A stretch of DNA of 64,000 bases. Origin: Acidimicrobiales bacterium. GTDB lineage: Bacteria; Actinomycetota; Acidimicrobiia; Acidimicrobiales; Bog-793. The stretch lies in the NCBI GenBank assembly GCA_035533595.1, contig DATLTN010000003.1, forward strand, positions 1 to 64,000, given 5' to 3'. Numbering within the stretch: the first letter of the stretch is position 1; each line of letters begins with the position of its first letter. The notes beneath the pieces were generated by a model. The model did no database searches, was not told the origin of the DNA, and worked only from the letters and a program-made list of their open reading frames with translations. Positions 15,487 through 23,759 of this stretch are shown here, piece by piece. A program made the position numbers and the translations under genes.

Positions 15487-15975
15487 GTGCGCGTCATCGT
15501 GATCGCCGACACCCACCTCCGCGACGGGGTCGCCGGACGGCTCCCGCCCCCGCTGCTGCGGGCGCTCGAGGGCGCCGACCTCGCCCTCCACGCCGGTGAC
15601 GTCGTCACCGCCACCGCCCTCGAGGAGCTCCGCGCGTTGGCGCCGACGCGGGCCGTCCTCGGCAACAACGACCACGAGCTGCACGGCCTTGTCCCCGAGC
15701 GGCTGCAGCTCGAGCTCTCCGGCCTGCCGGTGGCGATGATCCACGACTCCGGGCAGCGGGCCGGCCGCGAGGCGCGCCTGCACCGCCTCTTCCCCGCCGC
15801 CGCGCTGGTCGTCTTCGGCCACAGCCACGTGCCGCTCGACGCGGCCGGCCTCGGCGGCCAGCGGCTGTTCAACCCGGGCTCACCGACGCAGCGCAGGAGC
15901 CAGCCGCGCTGCAGCTACGGGTGGCTGGAGATCGCCGACGGGGCGCTGCGCGCGCACGGGATCGTCGAGGTCTGA
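15487..15975 (+). CDS. YfcE/MJ0936-type metallophosphoesterase
   Basis: 162 aa calcineurin-like phosphoesterase. All metal-binding blocks are present: 'VIADTHLRDG', 'LHAGDVVT', 'VLGNNDHELHG', 'IHDSG' and 'FGHSHVP'. Small stand-alone members hydrolyse phosphodiesters such as cyclic nucleotides in vitro. GTG 15487 is probably a leaderless start, with TACCCT at 15475-15480, 6 nt upstream. An earlier in-frame ATG would add 13 unlikely residues. Followed by a convergent cupin gene. Confidence 0.88.
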   Translation: MRVIVIADTHLRDGVAGRLPPPLLRALEGADLALHAGDVVTATALEELRALAPTRAVLGNNDHELHGLVPERLQLELSGLPVAMIHDSGQRAGREARLHRLFPAAALVVFGHSHVPLDAAGLGGQRLFNPGSPTQRRSQPRCSYGWLEIADGALRAHGIVEV

Positions 15976-15980
15976 GGCGG

Positions 15981-16334
15981 TCAGTCGTCCCGGCCGTAGT
16001 CGTCCTGGAGGCGGATGATGTCGTCCTCCCCGAAGTAGTCCCCGTGCTGCACCTCGATGAAGACGAGGTCGTCCTCGCCGGTGTTGCCGATGCGGTGCGC
16101 GACGCCGACCGGGACGTCGATCACCGACGCCGGGCCGATCGCGGTCGTCACCTCGTCGAGGATCACGAAGCCGCTCCCCGACACGACGAACCAGTGCTCC
16201 GAGCGACGCTCATGGCGCTGGTAGCTGAGCCGCTTCCCCGGCTCGACGGTGATGCTCTTCACCTTGTGGTCGGGCGCGTCGACGAGGACGGTGTAGCTGC
16301 CCCACGGGCGGGTGTCGATGAAGGAGTGCTCCAC
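15981..16334 (-). CDS. Cupin, type II phosphomannose isomerase C-terminal-like
   Basis: 117 aa single-cupin protein. It starts 'MEHSFIDTRPWGSYTVL', has the double-stranded beta-helix motif 'LSYQRHERRSEHWFVVSG' with metal-binding His/Glu, and ends acidic. This is the module found at the C-terminus of bifunctional mannose-6-phosphate isomerase/GDP-mannose pyrophosphorylase enzymes, here standing alone. I place the start at GTG 16334 because homology begins there. Its stop is 6 bp from the convergent phosphoesterase stop. Sugar-phosphate isomerase activity is plausible. Confidence 0.8.
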   Translation of the reverse strand: MEHSFIDTRPWGSYTVLVDAPDHKVKSITVEPGKRLSYQRHERRSEHWFVVSGSGFVILDEVTTAIGPASVIDVPVGVAHRIGNTGEDDLVFIEVQHGDYFGEDDIIRLQDDYGRDD

Positions 16335-16416
16335 GGGACCATCATCGCAAATCGCACGGGCTGCCGGCCGCGTGCCGCCGCGACCCGGGCGGCCGGCTCG
16401 GTTTAGCGTCGCGCCG

Positions 16417-17151
16417 ATGGAGGACTTCGACGCCGCCGCGGTCTTCAACGAGGACTTCAACTACTTCTACGCCGAGCGTGTCGGCGGGGCGCGCAGCGAC
16501 GAGGAGTTCTCCCTGCTCGAGGGGGTCGCGGGGCCCTTCCCCGGCCGCCTCGTGCTCGACTGCTGCTGCGGCGAGGGGCGCATCGCGAGCCGCCTCCACG
16601 CGGCGGGCGCACGCGTCGTCGGCCTCGACCGCTCTCCGGCCTACCTCGCGGCCACCCGCGCCGCCGGCTGCGCCGCGGTCGTGGCCGGGGATGCCCGTGC
16701 GCTCCCCTTCCGCGGCGCCTTCGACCTCGTCGTCTGCTGGTACACCTCTTTCGGCTACTTCGACGACGAGACGAACCGCGCTGCGCTCTCGGAGATGCGG
16801 CGGGCGCTGCGCCCCGGCGGCCGGCTGGTGATCGACCTCGACGCGCGCGCGCACCTGCTGCGCAGCGGCCTGCCCACCCAGGTGCGCGAACGGGGGGACG
16901 ACCTCATGGTCGAGCAGTTCCGCTACGACGCCCCGGCCTCACGGGTGCGGGCGATGCGCACCGTCGTGCGTAGCGGCGAGGTGCGTCGCAGCGACTACTT
17001 CGTCCGCCTCTTCGGCGAGGAGGAGCTCGCGGCGTGGCTCGCCGACGGCGGCTTCGAGGCGATCGAGCTCTGCGACGAGCGGGGCGGCGCATTCACCGAG
17101 GGCGCCCGGCGGATGGTCGTGTCGGCGCGCCGGCCGCTGCGCGCCCGTTGA
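16417..17151 (+). CDS. SAM-dependent class I methyltransferase
   Basis: 244 aa. Motif I 'LVLDCCCGEGRIASRLHAAG' has an unusual Cys run, followed by 'VVGLDRSPAYLAATRAA', 'DLVVCWYTSFGYFDDETNR' and 'PGGRLVIDLDAR'; the pattern matches methyltransferase-25/31 proteins. The ATG at 16417 is probably leaderless: TAGCGT at 16404-16409, 7 nt upstream. An upstream in-frame extension through the cupin promoter is not credible. It is divergent from the cupin gene. Substrate unknown. Confidence 0.85.
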   Translation: MEDFDAAAVFNEDFNYFYAERVGGARSDEEFSLLEGVAGPFPGRLVLDCCCGEGRIASRLHAAGARVVGLDRSPAYLAATRAAGCAAVVAGDARALPFRGAFDLVVCWYTSFGYFDDETNRAALSEMRRALRPGGRLVIDLDARAHLLRSGLPTQVRERGDDLMVEQFRYDAPASRVRAMRTVVRSGEVRRSDYFVRLFGEEELAAWLADGGFEAIELCDERGGAFTEGARRMVVSARRPLRAR

Positions 17152-17152
17152 G

Positions 17153-18619
17153 TCACTCGCCGGCGGCCGCCGCCCCGGCGGGGCGCCCCCGGTCGCGGCG
17201 GTAGAGGCCGCAGGCGACCACCACGGCCACGAGGTAGAGCGCCGCGAAGGCGAGGAAGCCGGCGTCGGTCGCGCGCGCGAGCGCCCGTGTCTGGCCGGCG
17301 CCGATGACCCGTTCGGTCCCGAGGTAGATGCGCAACGCGACCGCCCTCGGCAGGCTCGCCTCGGCGACGACGAGGGCGAGGGTGAACGACAGCGCCGTGC
17401 CGAGGCTGCGGAGGGTGAAGAACATCCCCGAGGCGACACCGGAACGCTCGGGGGAGACCGTCTGCAGCACCGCCTTCACGAGGCCGGGCCAGGCGAGGCC
17501 GTTCGCCGCCGACATCAGCAGCAGAGGCGCGATCACGTCGAGGGGGCTCCCCATCGAGGAGAGCCGGGAGCACCAGACAGCGGCGACGCCGAGCAGCACG
17601 AGGCCGGCGACCATCGGGCGGAGCGGGCCGAGGCGGTCGGCGAGGTGGCCGCCCGCGGGCGCGAGGAGGATCTGCGGCGCCGAGAGCGGGATCAGCAGCA
17701 GCCCGGCGTGCAGGGGCGTGAGGCCGAGTGAGCCCTGCAGGTAGAAGGTGAGCAGGAAGGTCGTGGCGAAGAACGCGGTCGCGTAGCAGACGACCACGAC
17801 GAGGCCCCGGCGGTAGGTGCGCGAGGCGAGGAGCGCGAGATCGAACAGCGGCGCGCCCGCCCGCCGCTCGACGGCCGCGAAGGCGCCGAGCGCGCCCAGT
17901 GCGACGACGAGCAGCCCGACCACCCGCGGTGACCCCCAGCCCCACGCGAAGCCCTCGGTGAGCGCGAGCAGGAGCGCCGTGAGCGCCAGCGCGAAGGCCG
18001 CCATCCCGGTCCAGTCGAGGCGCGGCAGCGGGCGGCGGCGGTCGGGGCGGAGGACGACCACGCCGAGCACCGCGCCGGCGACGGCGAAGGGGGCGGTGGC
18101 GAAGAAGATCCAGCGCCACCCGAGGCTGTCGACGATCGCGCCGCCGGCGATCGGGCCGATGATCGAGCCCAGCACCCAGGCCATCGAGTAGAGGCCGATC
18201 GCCCTGCCGAGCTCGCGCCGCGGGAAGGTCTCGGCGAGGATCGGGGTCCCCGTCGCGACCCCGAGGGCACCGCCCGCTCCCTGCACGAAGCGGAGGACGA
18301 CGAGCTCTCCCCCCGAGGTGGCGACGCCGCAGGCGACCGTGCCGGCCGCGAAGAGCACGAGGCCGGCGACGAAGGTGCCGCGCCGGCCGGCGCCGTCGGA
18401 GAAGCGCCCGGCGGGGAGGAGGAAGACGGTCGTCGAGAGCACGTAGGCGGTGACCGTCCACAGCCCCGTGGTCACGGTCGTGTGCAGCGACGCGACGAGG
18501 CGCGGCAGGGCGACCACGACGATCGTCGCGTCGAGGTTGGTGACGAACGCGACGAGCGTCACCACCGCGAGGACGAGGTAACGACGAGGGTCAGCCGCCT
18601 CTTCGTGCGGGGCGGGCAT
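17153..18619 (-). CDS. MFS drug-efflux transporter (DHA2/EmrB-QacA type, 14 TM)
   Basis: 488 aa with about 14 membrane helices. Family marks include 'NLDATIVVVALPRL' in TM1, 'LLPAGRFSDGAGRRG' (motif A), 'RFVQGAGGALGVATGTPIL' and the 'GSIIGPIAGGAIVDSLGWRW' antiporter motif C. Such proteins pump hydrophobic drugs out using the proton gradient. Start ATG 18619: TACGCT at 18633-18628 lies 8 nt upstream, so it is likely leaderless. It ends 1 bp from the convergent methyltransferase. Substrates unknown. Confidence 0.9.
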   Translation of the reverse strand: MPAPHEEAADPRRYLVLAVVTLVAFVTNLDATIVVVALPRLVASLHTTVTTGLWTVTAYVLSTTVFLLPAGRFSDGAGRRGTFVAGLVLFAAGTVACGVATSGGELVVLRFVQGAGGALGVATGTPILAETFPRRELGRAIGLYSMAWVLGSIIGPIAGGAIVDSLGWRWIFFATAPFAVAGAVLGVVVLRPDRRRPLPRLDWTGMAAFALALTALLLALTEGFAWGWGSPRVVGLLVVALGALGAFAAVERRAGAPLFDLALLASRTYRRGLVVVVCYATAFFATTFLLTFYLQGSLGLTPLHAGLLLIPLSAPQILLAPAGGHLADRLGPLRPMVAGLVLLGVAAVWCSRLSSMGSPLDVIAPLLLMSAANGLAWPGLVKAVLQTVSPERSGVASGMFFTLRSLGTALSFTLALVVAEASLPRAVALRIYLGTERVIGAGQTRALARATDAGFLAFAALYLVAVVVACGLYRRDRGRPAGAAAAGE

Positions 18620-18627
18620 GGTCGGCG

Positions 18628-18674
18628 AGCGTACCGAGCGCGGGCGTGCCGACGGCGGTGCCGTTGATTAGCGT
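18628..18674. promoter_or_regulatory. Divergent -10 boxes between MFS and decarboxylase-like genes
   Basis: TACGCT (18633-18628, minus strand) serves the MFS gene as a probable leaderless promoter. TAGCGT (18669-18674, plus strand) serves the gene at 18713, which has a leader of about 30 nt and a GGGGAG ribosome site. Confidence 0.5.
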
Positions 18675-18712
18675 GCGCCCCGGAGTCGGACCGACGAGCA
18701 CTGGGGAGCGAC

Positions 18713-19738
18713 ATGGCGGACATCGATCTGAGCTTCGCGATCGCGTCGAACCCCCGGTCGCGGCCGATCATCTCCGGGCGGGTGAAGCCGCAGGGGATCG
18801 ACCTCCACTGCTCGACGATCCACGCCTCGGAGCTCTTCTGGCGGCAGCTCAGTTACCAGGAGTTCGAGCTCTCCGAGATGTCGATGTCGAGCCTGTTGAT
18901 CGCCATCTCCCGCGGCATCGACACTTTCGTCGGCATCCCGATCTTCACGACGAGGAACTTCTTCCACACCGGCGTGCTCGTCCGCGAGGACCGCGGCATC
19001 GAACAGCCGAGCGACCTCGCCGGCAAGCGCGTCGGGGTCCCCGAGTACCAGCAGACGGCCGCCCTCTGGGCGCGCGGCATCCTCCAGCACGAGTACGGCG
19101 TCGATCCCCGTGACCTGCACTGGTTCATGGAACGACCGCCCGAGAAGAGTCACGGCGGCGCCACCGGCTTCCAGCCGCCGCCGGGGGTGACGCTCGAGTA
19201 CATCCCGGGCGACACCGACATGGGCGAGATGCTCGCCACCGGCGAGCTCGACGCGGCGCTCCACTACCTCGCCGGGACGAACAACCTCGTCGATCGGAGC
19301 AGCCGGGTCTTCGGCCCCGGCTCGGGCGTCCGTCCGCTCTTCGACGCCCGCGCCGAGTCGGCCCGCTACTTCGCGAAGACCGGGGTCTACCCCGTCAACC
19401 ACTGCGTCGCGATCCGCCGTGACGTGCTCGAAGCCCACCCGTGGATCCCACTCAACCTCTACTCGGCCTTCCTCGAGGCGAAGAAGGTCGCCGCCGCGGA
19501 GTCCTTCGGCGGCGGGGTGTCGAGCTCGGTCTCGGCGGCCGGCCTCGACCCCTTCCTCGACACCGGCACCGTCGGCCCGGAGGTGCAGCAGGCGCTCGCG
19601 GTCGACCTCTTCCCCTACGGGGTGCAGGACAACCGCGAGCTCCTCGAGACGATCCTCCTCTACTCCTACGAGCAGGGGCTGAGCCAGCGGAAGCTCGCGC
19701 TCGAGGACGTCTTCTACGCGCCCACGCTCGAGCTGTAG
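18713..19738 (+). CDS. 4,5-dihydroxyphthalate decarboxylase-like protein (copy 2)
   Basis: 341 aa, clearly paralogous to the protein at 11775-12770 along its whole length: 'IASNPRSRPIISGRVKPQGI', 'GVPEYQQTAALWARGILQHE', 'HWFMERPPEKSHGG' and the C-terminal 'YEQGLSQRKLALEDVFYAPT'. There is no signal peptide, so it is cytoplasmic and not a transporter binding protein. ATG has GGGGAGCG upstream. Unlike copy 1 it is not beside a dioxygenase, which suggests a different aromatic substrate or a separate control. Family is firm; reaction inferred. Confidence 0.78.
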   Translation: MADIDLSFAIASNPRSRPIISGRVKPQGIDLHCSTIHASELFWRQLSYQEFELSEMSMSSLLIAISRGIDTFVGIPIFTTRNFFHTGVLVREDRGIEQPSDLAGKRVGVPEYQQTAALWARGILQHEYGVDPRDLHWFMERPPEKSHGGATGFQPPPGVTLEYIPGDTDMGEMLATGELDAALHYLAGTNNLVDRSSRVFGPGSGVRPLFDARAESARYFAKTGVYPVNHCVAIRRDVLEAHPWIPLNLYSAFLEAKKVAAAESFGGGVSSSVSAAGLDPFLDTGTVGPEVQQALAVDLFPYGVQDNRELLETILLYSYEQGLSQRKLALEDVFYAPTLEL

Positions 19739-19783
19739 CACCTCGCGCCGGGCACCGCACCACCGACGGGCGCGGCGCGCGCG

Positions 19784-21577
19784 GTGAGCGTCCCGCGCCT
19801 CGAGCGCCTCCCCGCTGCTGCACGGTCGGCCGCCGTCCTCGCCGGCTACCTCCTCCTCGCCCTCCTCGTCTTCCTCCCCGTCGGACCGCTCGACGCGAGC
19901 CGACTGCCCGACGGCGGGCTCGGCGACCCTGCGCAGATGACGTGGTTCCTCGCCTACACCGCCCACGCGCTCAGCCACGGCCACGACCTCTTCCAGACGA
20001 CGGCGCTCGGCTACCCCGGCGGGGTGAACCTCGCGAGCAACACCACGGTCCCCCTCCTCGGCGTGCTGTCGACGCCGGTCGTGCTCGCCCTCGGCCCCGT
20101 TGCCGCGTTCAACCTGCTCCTCCACCTCGCCCTCGCGCTCTCGGCCTTCTCCCTCTACGCCGTCCTCGGGCGCCTCGGCACCGCCCGTCCCGCCCGCGCC
20201 CTCGGCGGCCTGCTCTACGGCTTCGGCCCCTACCTCGTGGGCCAGGCGCGCGGCGACGCCCACCTCGACCTCGCCTTCGGGGTACTCCCCCCGGTGCTCT
20301 TCCTCCTCGCCTACGAGGTCGCCACCGGCCCACCCGCCGACGCCCGCCGACGCTGGTGGCCGGAGGTCGGCCTCGGCCTCGGCGTGACGGTCGCCGCACA
20401 GTTCCTCATCGACCCCGAGGTGCTCGCGCAGTGCCTCCTCCTCGCCGGTGGCGCGCTGCTCGTCGGCGCGCTGGCCCATCGCCGCGCCCTTCGCGAGCGG
20501 CTCGGCGGCTACCTCACCGCCGCAGGCACGGCGCTCTCGGTCACCGCGGCCCTCGTCGGCTACCCCCTCTACCAGCTGCTCGCCGGCGCAGGGCACCTGC
20601 GCGGCCCGGTGCAGCCCGTCGCCAAGCTGCAGTTCTTCTCCGAGGACCTCCTCGAACCCCTCCTCCCCACCCTCCGCCAGGCGGTCGACCCCGCAGCCGG
20701 GCTCGCGCACTTCGCGACCCGCGACCTCTCCGAGCTCGGCGGCTACCTCGGCCTCCCCCTCCTGCTGCTCGTGCTCGTGTGCCTGCTCCGCCGCTTCGGT
20801 GACCCCCTCGTCCGCTGCGGCGCGCTGCTCGGCGGCGCGGCCTTCGTGCTCGCCCTCGGGCCGCGCCTCGTCGTGCACGGCCACCGCAGCGCGCTCGCGC
20901 TCCCCGAGGTGCTCCTCTCCCACCTCCCGCTGCTCGACAACCTCGTCCCCGCGCGCTTCGGCGGGGAGGTCGCGCTCTTCTCCGCCGCGGTCGTCGCCCT
21001 CGGCCTCGGCCGCGGACCGCTCCCCGCCCGGCGCGGTGCCCGCCTCGGCCTCCTCGGCCTCGGGGCGCTCACCCTCGCCACCCTCGTGCCCGCCCTCCCG
21101 CTCGCCGAGAGCGCCCTCGCCTGGCCGGCGGGTCTCCCGGCGCCCCTCACCGCGGCGCTCGCAAGAGACGCCGTCGTCCTCGCCTACCCCTACCCGACCC
21201 CGCCCGACATCGAGGCGATGGGGTGGCAGGCCGAGGACGCCTTCTCCTTCCGCCTCCTCGGCGGCTACGCGACCGTGCGCGGGCCCGGCGGCAAAGGGCA
21301 GTACTGGCCGCTGCTTCTCGAGCCCGCGGGGGTCCAGCGCTTCCTCGCCGCCACCACCGCCGGCGCAGCGAGCCACTACCCGCGGGCCGCCCCGAGGCCC
21401 TCGACCGCGGCCTTCTGCCGCTACCTGCGCGGGGCGCGGGTCACCGACGTCCTCGACTGGCCGCACGGCGTGGACCCCGCACCGGTGCGCGCGCTGTTCC
21501 GCGCCGCGCTCGGCCCGCCTCGGCTCACCGCCGGTGGCGTCGCCCTCTACTCCGCCCGGCGCTGCCGCGCGCGCTGA
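19784..21577 (+). CDS. Polytopic membrane protein, GT-C glycosyltransferase-like
   Basis: 597 aa with about ten to twelve membrane helices. The first external loop has 'LPDGGLGDPAQMTWFLAY' and 'ALGYPGGVNLASNTTVPLL', the acidic-loop and 'P.GVNL' pattern of actinobacterial GT-C type (polyprenyl-phosphate-sugar dependent) glycosyltransferases; a soluble C-terminal part of about 150 residues follows. Such enzymes transfer sugars to lipid, polysaccharide or protein outside the membrane. GTG 19784 is the start. It ends at a hairpin shared with convergent pobA. The sugar and acceptor are unknown, and the GT assignment is by pattern only. Confidence 0.7.
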   Translation: MSVPRLERLPAAARSAAVLAGYLLLALLVFLPVGPLDASRLPDGGLGDPAQMTWFLAYTAHALSHGHDLFQTTALGYPGGVNLASNTTVPLLGVLSTPVVLALGPVAAFNLLLHLALALSAFSLYAVLGRLGTARPARALGGLLYGFGPYLVGQARGDAHLDLAFGVLPPVLFLLAYEVATGPPADARRRWWPEVGLGLGVTVAAQFLIDPEVLAQCLLLAGGALLVGALAHRRALRERLGGYLTAAGTALSVTAALVGYPLYQLLAGAGHLRGPVQPVAKLQFFSEDLLEPLLPTLRQAVDPAAGLAHFATRDLSELGGYLGLPLLLLVLVCLLRRFGDPLVRCGALLGGAAFVLALGPRLVVHGHRSALALPEVLLSHLPLLDNLVPARFGGEVALFSAAVVALGLGRGPLPARRGARLGLLGLGALTLATLVPALPLAESALAWPAGLPAPLTAALARDAVVLAYPYPTPPDIEAMGWQAEDAFSFRLLGGYATVRGPGGKGQYWPLLLEPAGVQRFLAATTAGAASHYPRAAPRPSTAAFCRYLRGARVTDVLDWPHGVDPAPVRALFRAALGPPRLTAGGVALYSARRCRAR

Positions 21578-21591
21578 GCGGGACGCTCAGC
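21573..21591. terminator. Bidirectional hairpin between convergent genes
   Basis: GCTGAGCG-GGA-CGCTCAGC is a perfect 8-bp stem with a 3-nt loop, spanning the stops of the membrane GT-like gene (21577) and pobA (21587). No U-tract is present. Confidence 0.6.
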
Positions 21592-22789
21592 CGAAGAAGT
21601 CCTGCGGCAGCCCGACGTAGTTCTCCGCCAGCGCGCCCATCGCGGCACGCGAGCGAACCGTGTAGGCGAGCTGGGACTCCTGCAGGCGGTCCTCGAGCGC
21701 CACCCCCTCCCCGCCGGCCGCGGGCTCGGAGAAACGGTGCAGCATCGAGGTCATCCACCAGGAGAAGTGCTGCACCCGCCAGACGCGCTCGAGACAGGTC
21801 GAGGAATACCCGGCGAGCAGCTCCTCGCTGCCGTGCTGCTCCGCGGCGACGAGCGCCGCGGCGAGCACCCGCACGTCGAAGATCGCGAGGTTGAGCCCCT
21901 TGGCGCCGGTCGGCGGGACGATGTGCGCGGCGTCGCCAGCGAGATAGAGACGACCGAACTGCATCGGCTCGCAGACGAAACTGCGCATCGGCGTCACCGA
22001 CTTCTCGATGATCGGCCCGTCGTGGAGGACGAAGCCGTCGTCGGTCTCGAAGCGCTGCGTCAGCTCCTCCCAGATCCGCTCGTCGGGCCACTCCTCGATC
22101 CGCTCCTCCGGCGCGCACTGCAGGTAGAGGCGGGAGAGCTCGGGAGAGCGGAGGCTGTGCAGCGCGAAGCCGCGGTCGTGGCGGGCGTAGATCAGCTCCT
22201 CGGTGGAGGGGGCGACCGTGGCGAGGATCCCGAGCCAGGCGAAGGGGTAGTGCCAGTCGTAGAAGGTGGTCGCACCGTCAGGGATCGACGGGCGCGAGAC
22301 GCCGTGGAAGCCGTCGCAGCCGGCGATGTAGTCGCACTCCAGTCGCTCGGCGCGCCCCTCGTGGAGGAAGGTCACGCTCGGCCGCTCGCTCGTGAGGTCG
22401 TGCAGGGCGACCTCCTCCGCCTCGTACAGGAGCGTCCCGCCCGCGGCGCGCCGGGCGGCGGCGAGGTCCTTCACCACCTCCTGCTGGCCGTAGACGACGA
22501 TCGTCCTGCCGCCGGTGAGCTCCGAGAGGGGGACGCGGTGGCGGGTGCGGTCGAAGCGGAGCTCGAGGCCGTGGTGGACGAGCCCCTCACGGGCGACCCG
22601 CTCCCCGACGCCGGTCGCCTTCATCAGCTCGACGGTGTCGTGCTCGAGCACCCCGGCGCGCACCCGCTGCTCCACGTAGCTCTGACTGCGGCTCTCGAGG
22701 ACGACCGAGTCGACGCCGGCGAGCGCGAGCAGGTGGGAGAGCATCAGCCCGGCCGGCCCCGCTCCGATGATCCCGACCTGGGTCCTCAT
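21587..22789 (-). CDS. pobA: 4-hydroxybenzoate 3-monooxygenase (FAD-dependent)
   Basis: 400 aa, the usual length. It converts 4-hydroxybenzoate to protocatechuate using NAD(P)H and O2. Visible: the FAD-binding 'VGIIGAGPAGLMLSHLLALA', 'SYVEQRVRAGVLEHDTVELM', 'GCDGFHGVSRPSIP' and 'LYLAGDAAHIVPPTGAKGLN', which is close to the Pseudomonas PobA signature. The residue corresponding to Arg33 of the Pseudomonas enzyme appears to be Ser, so NADH use is possible, as in some actinobacterial forms. Start ATG 22789 has GAGGAG 8 nt upstream; a longer frame to 22855 lacks one. With the ring-cleavage dioxygenase at 12798 it forms a plausible protocatechuate route. Confidence 0.9.
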   Translation of the reverse strand: MRTQVGIIGAGPAGLMLSHLLALAGVDSVVLESRSQSYVEQRVRAGVLEHDTVELMKATGVGERVAREGLVHHGLELRFDRTRHRVPLSELTGGRTIVVYGQQEVVKDLAAARRAAGGTLLYEAEEVALHDLTSERPSVTFLHEGRAERLECDYIAGCDGFHGVSRPSIPDGATTFYDWHYPFAWLGILATVAPSTEELIYARHDRGFALHSLRSPELSRLYLQCAPEERIEEWPDERIWEELTQRFETDDGFVLHDGPIIEKSVTPMRSFVCEPMQFGRLYLAGDAAHIVPPTGAKGLNLAIFDVRVLAAALVAAEQHGSEELLAGYSSTCLERVWRVQHFSWWMTSMLHRFSEPAAGGEGVALEDRLQESQLAYTVRSRAAMGALAENYVGLPQDFFG

Positions 22790-22865
22790 GCCTTGGCTCC
22801 TCGCTCGATCCGACGGGTCGCGTGACGGTATCCCGCGTCGGAGGGCCCTTTGCAAAGCCCCTCAT

Positions 22866-22892
22866 TAGGCTCGGCCCGTGGAGGTGGGATGA
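22866..22892 (+). promoter_or_regulatory. Leaderless four-codon leader ORF coupled to the next gene
   Basis: TAGGCT (22866-22871) lies 6 nt before GTG 22878, which opens GTG-GAG-GTG-GGA-TGA. That stop overlaps the ATG of the Lon-domain gene as ATGA. Thus the leader peptide would be M-E-V-G and translation could pass to the main gene by coupling. GAGGTGGG inside it could also serve as a ribosome site. Confidence 0.4.
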
Positions 22893-23560
22893 GCGACGCG
22901 GCGACAGGGACGGTGCAGCAGCCCGGCGAGCCGCGGCCGATGGCGATGTTCCCCCTCGGGACCGTCCTCTACCCGCACGCCGCGATCCCGTTGCACGTCT
23001 TCGAGCCCCGTTACCGGCAGATGATCCAGGACTGCCTGGAGGGCGAGGGCGAGTTCGGCGTGGTGCTCATCTCCCGCGGCGGCGAGGTGGGAGGTGGCGA
23101 CGAGCGCTGCGGCGTCGGCACCGTCGCCCACATCGAGGCGGCCTCCCCCTTCCCCGACGGACGCTTCGCGCTGCTCTGTGAGGGGCGTCGGCGGATCGCG
23201 ATCGAGGAGTGGCTCCCCGAGCAGCCCTACCCGAACGCCCGAGTGCGCGAGCTCGCCGCCTCCACCGCGGCCGTGGACCCCGAGCTCGTCGCGGCGACCG
23301 AGCGGACGGTGCGACGGGCGCGGGCGCTGCTCTCCGAGCTCGGCGAGGCGCCGGCGCTCGCCGGTGACCTCGGCCTCGGAGACGATGCCGACGCCGCCTC
23401 CTGGCGCCTGTGCGCCGTCGCTCCGCTCAACCCCTACGACGCACAGCGCCTCCTCGAGACCGACGACACCGCGGCGCGCCTCGAGCGACTGCGGATGCTG
23501 TGCGTGGAGGTCGCCGACGACCTGGGCCGCCTGCTCGCGGAGGGGAGCTCCGAGAGCTGA
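22889..23560 (+). CDS. Stand-alone LON N-terminal (substrate-binding) domain protein
   Basis: 223 aa. The start 'PMAMFPLGTVLYPHAAIPLH' then 'VFEPRYRQMIQDCLEGEGEF' and 'GTVAHIEAASPFPDGRFAL' are the PUA-like LON substrate-binding domain; the rest is helical. There is no ATPase or protease domain, which is the known single-domain form in many bacteria. Its role is unclear, possibly protein quality control. The ATG at 22889 is tied to a tiny leader ORF. It is divergent from pobA and convergent with an aldo/keto reductase. Confidence 0.85.
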   Translation: MSDAATGTVQQPGEPRPMAMFPLGTVLYPHAAIPLHVFEPRYRQMIQDCLEGEGEFGVVLISRGGEVGGGDERCGVGTVAHIEAASPFPDGRFALLCEGRRRIAIEEWLPEQPYPNARVRELAASTAAVDPELVAATERTVRRARALLSELGEAPALAGDLGLGDDADAASWRLCAVAPLNPYDAQRLLETDDTAARLERLRMLCVEVADDLGRLLAEGSSES

Positions 23561-23570
23561 GGCGACCCCG

Positions 23571-23743
23571 CTCGTCCCGGGCGGCGCCGTCGGGGGGTGG
23601 CGCGGGCCGCCCAGGACGAGAGACCAGGCTTCAGGGGGTGGGGTCTCCCCCCTCAACCGAGCCGGGACGGCCCCTCGCACTTCGCAGGTGCCGTCCCTCC
23701 CCCGAGTGTGCCCGGCCAACCTGTGGGTCGCCTGGACCGACCC
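23571..23743. terminator. Cluster of four stem-loops in convergent gap
   Basis: The 199-bp gap between stops at 23560 and 23760 holds four hairpins: CTCGTCC/GGACGAG extended by GGGCGGC/GCCGCCC (23571-23620), GAGACC/GGTCTC (23620-23647), GGGACGGC/GCCGTCCC (23664-23697) and GGGTCG/CGACCC (23725-23743). At least some should act as bidirectional terminators; four in a row is more than needed. Confidence 0.5.
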
Positions 23744-23759
23744 GCAGCGCCCGCTGTGG

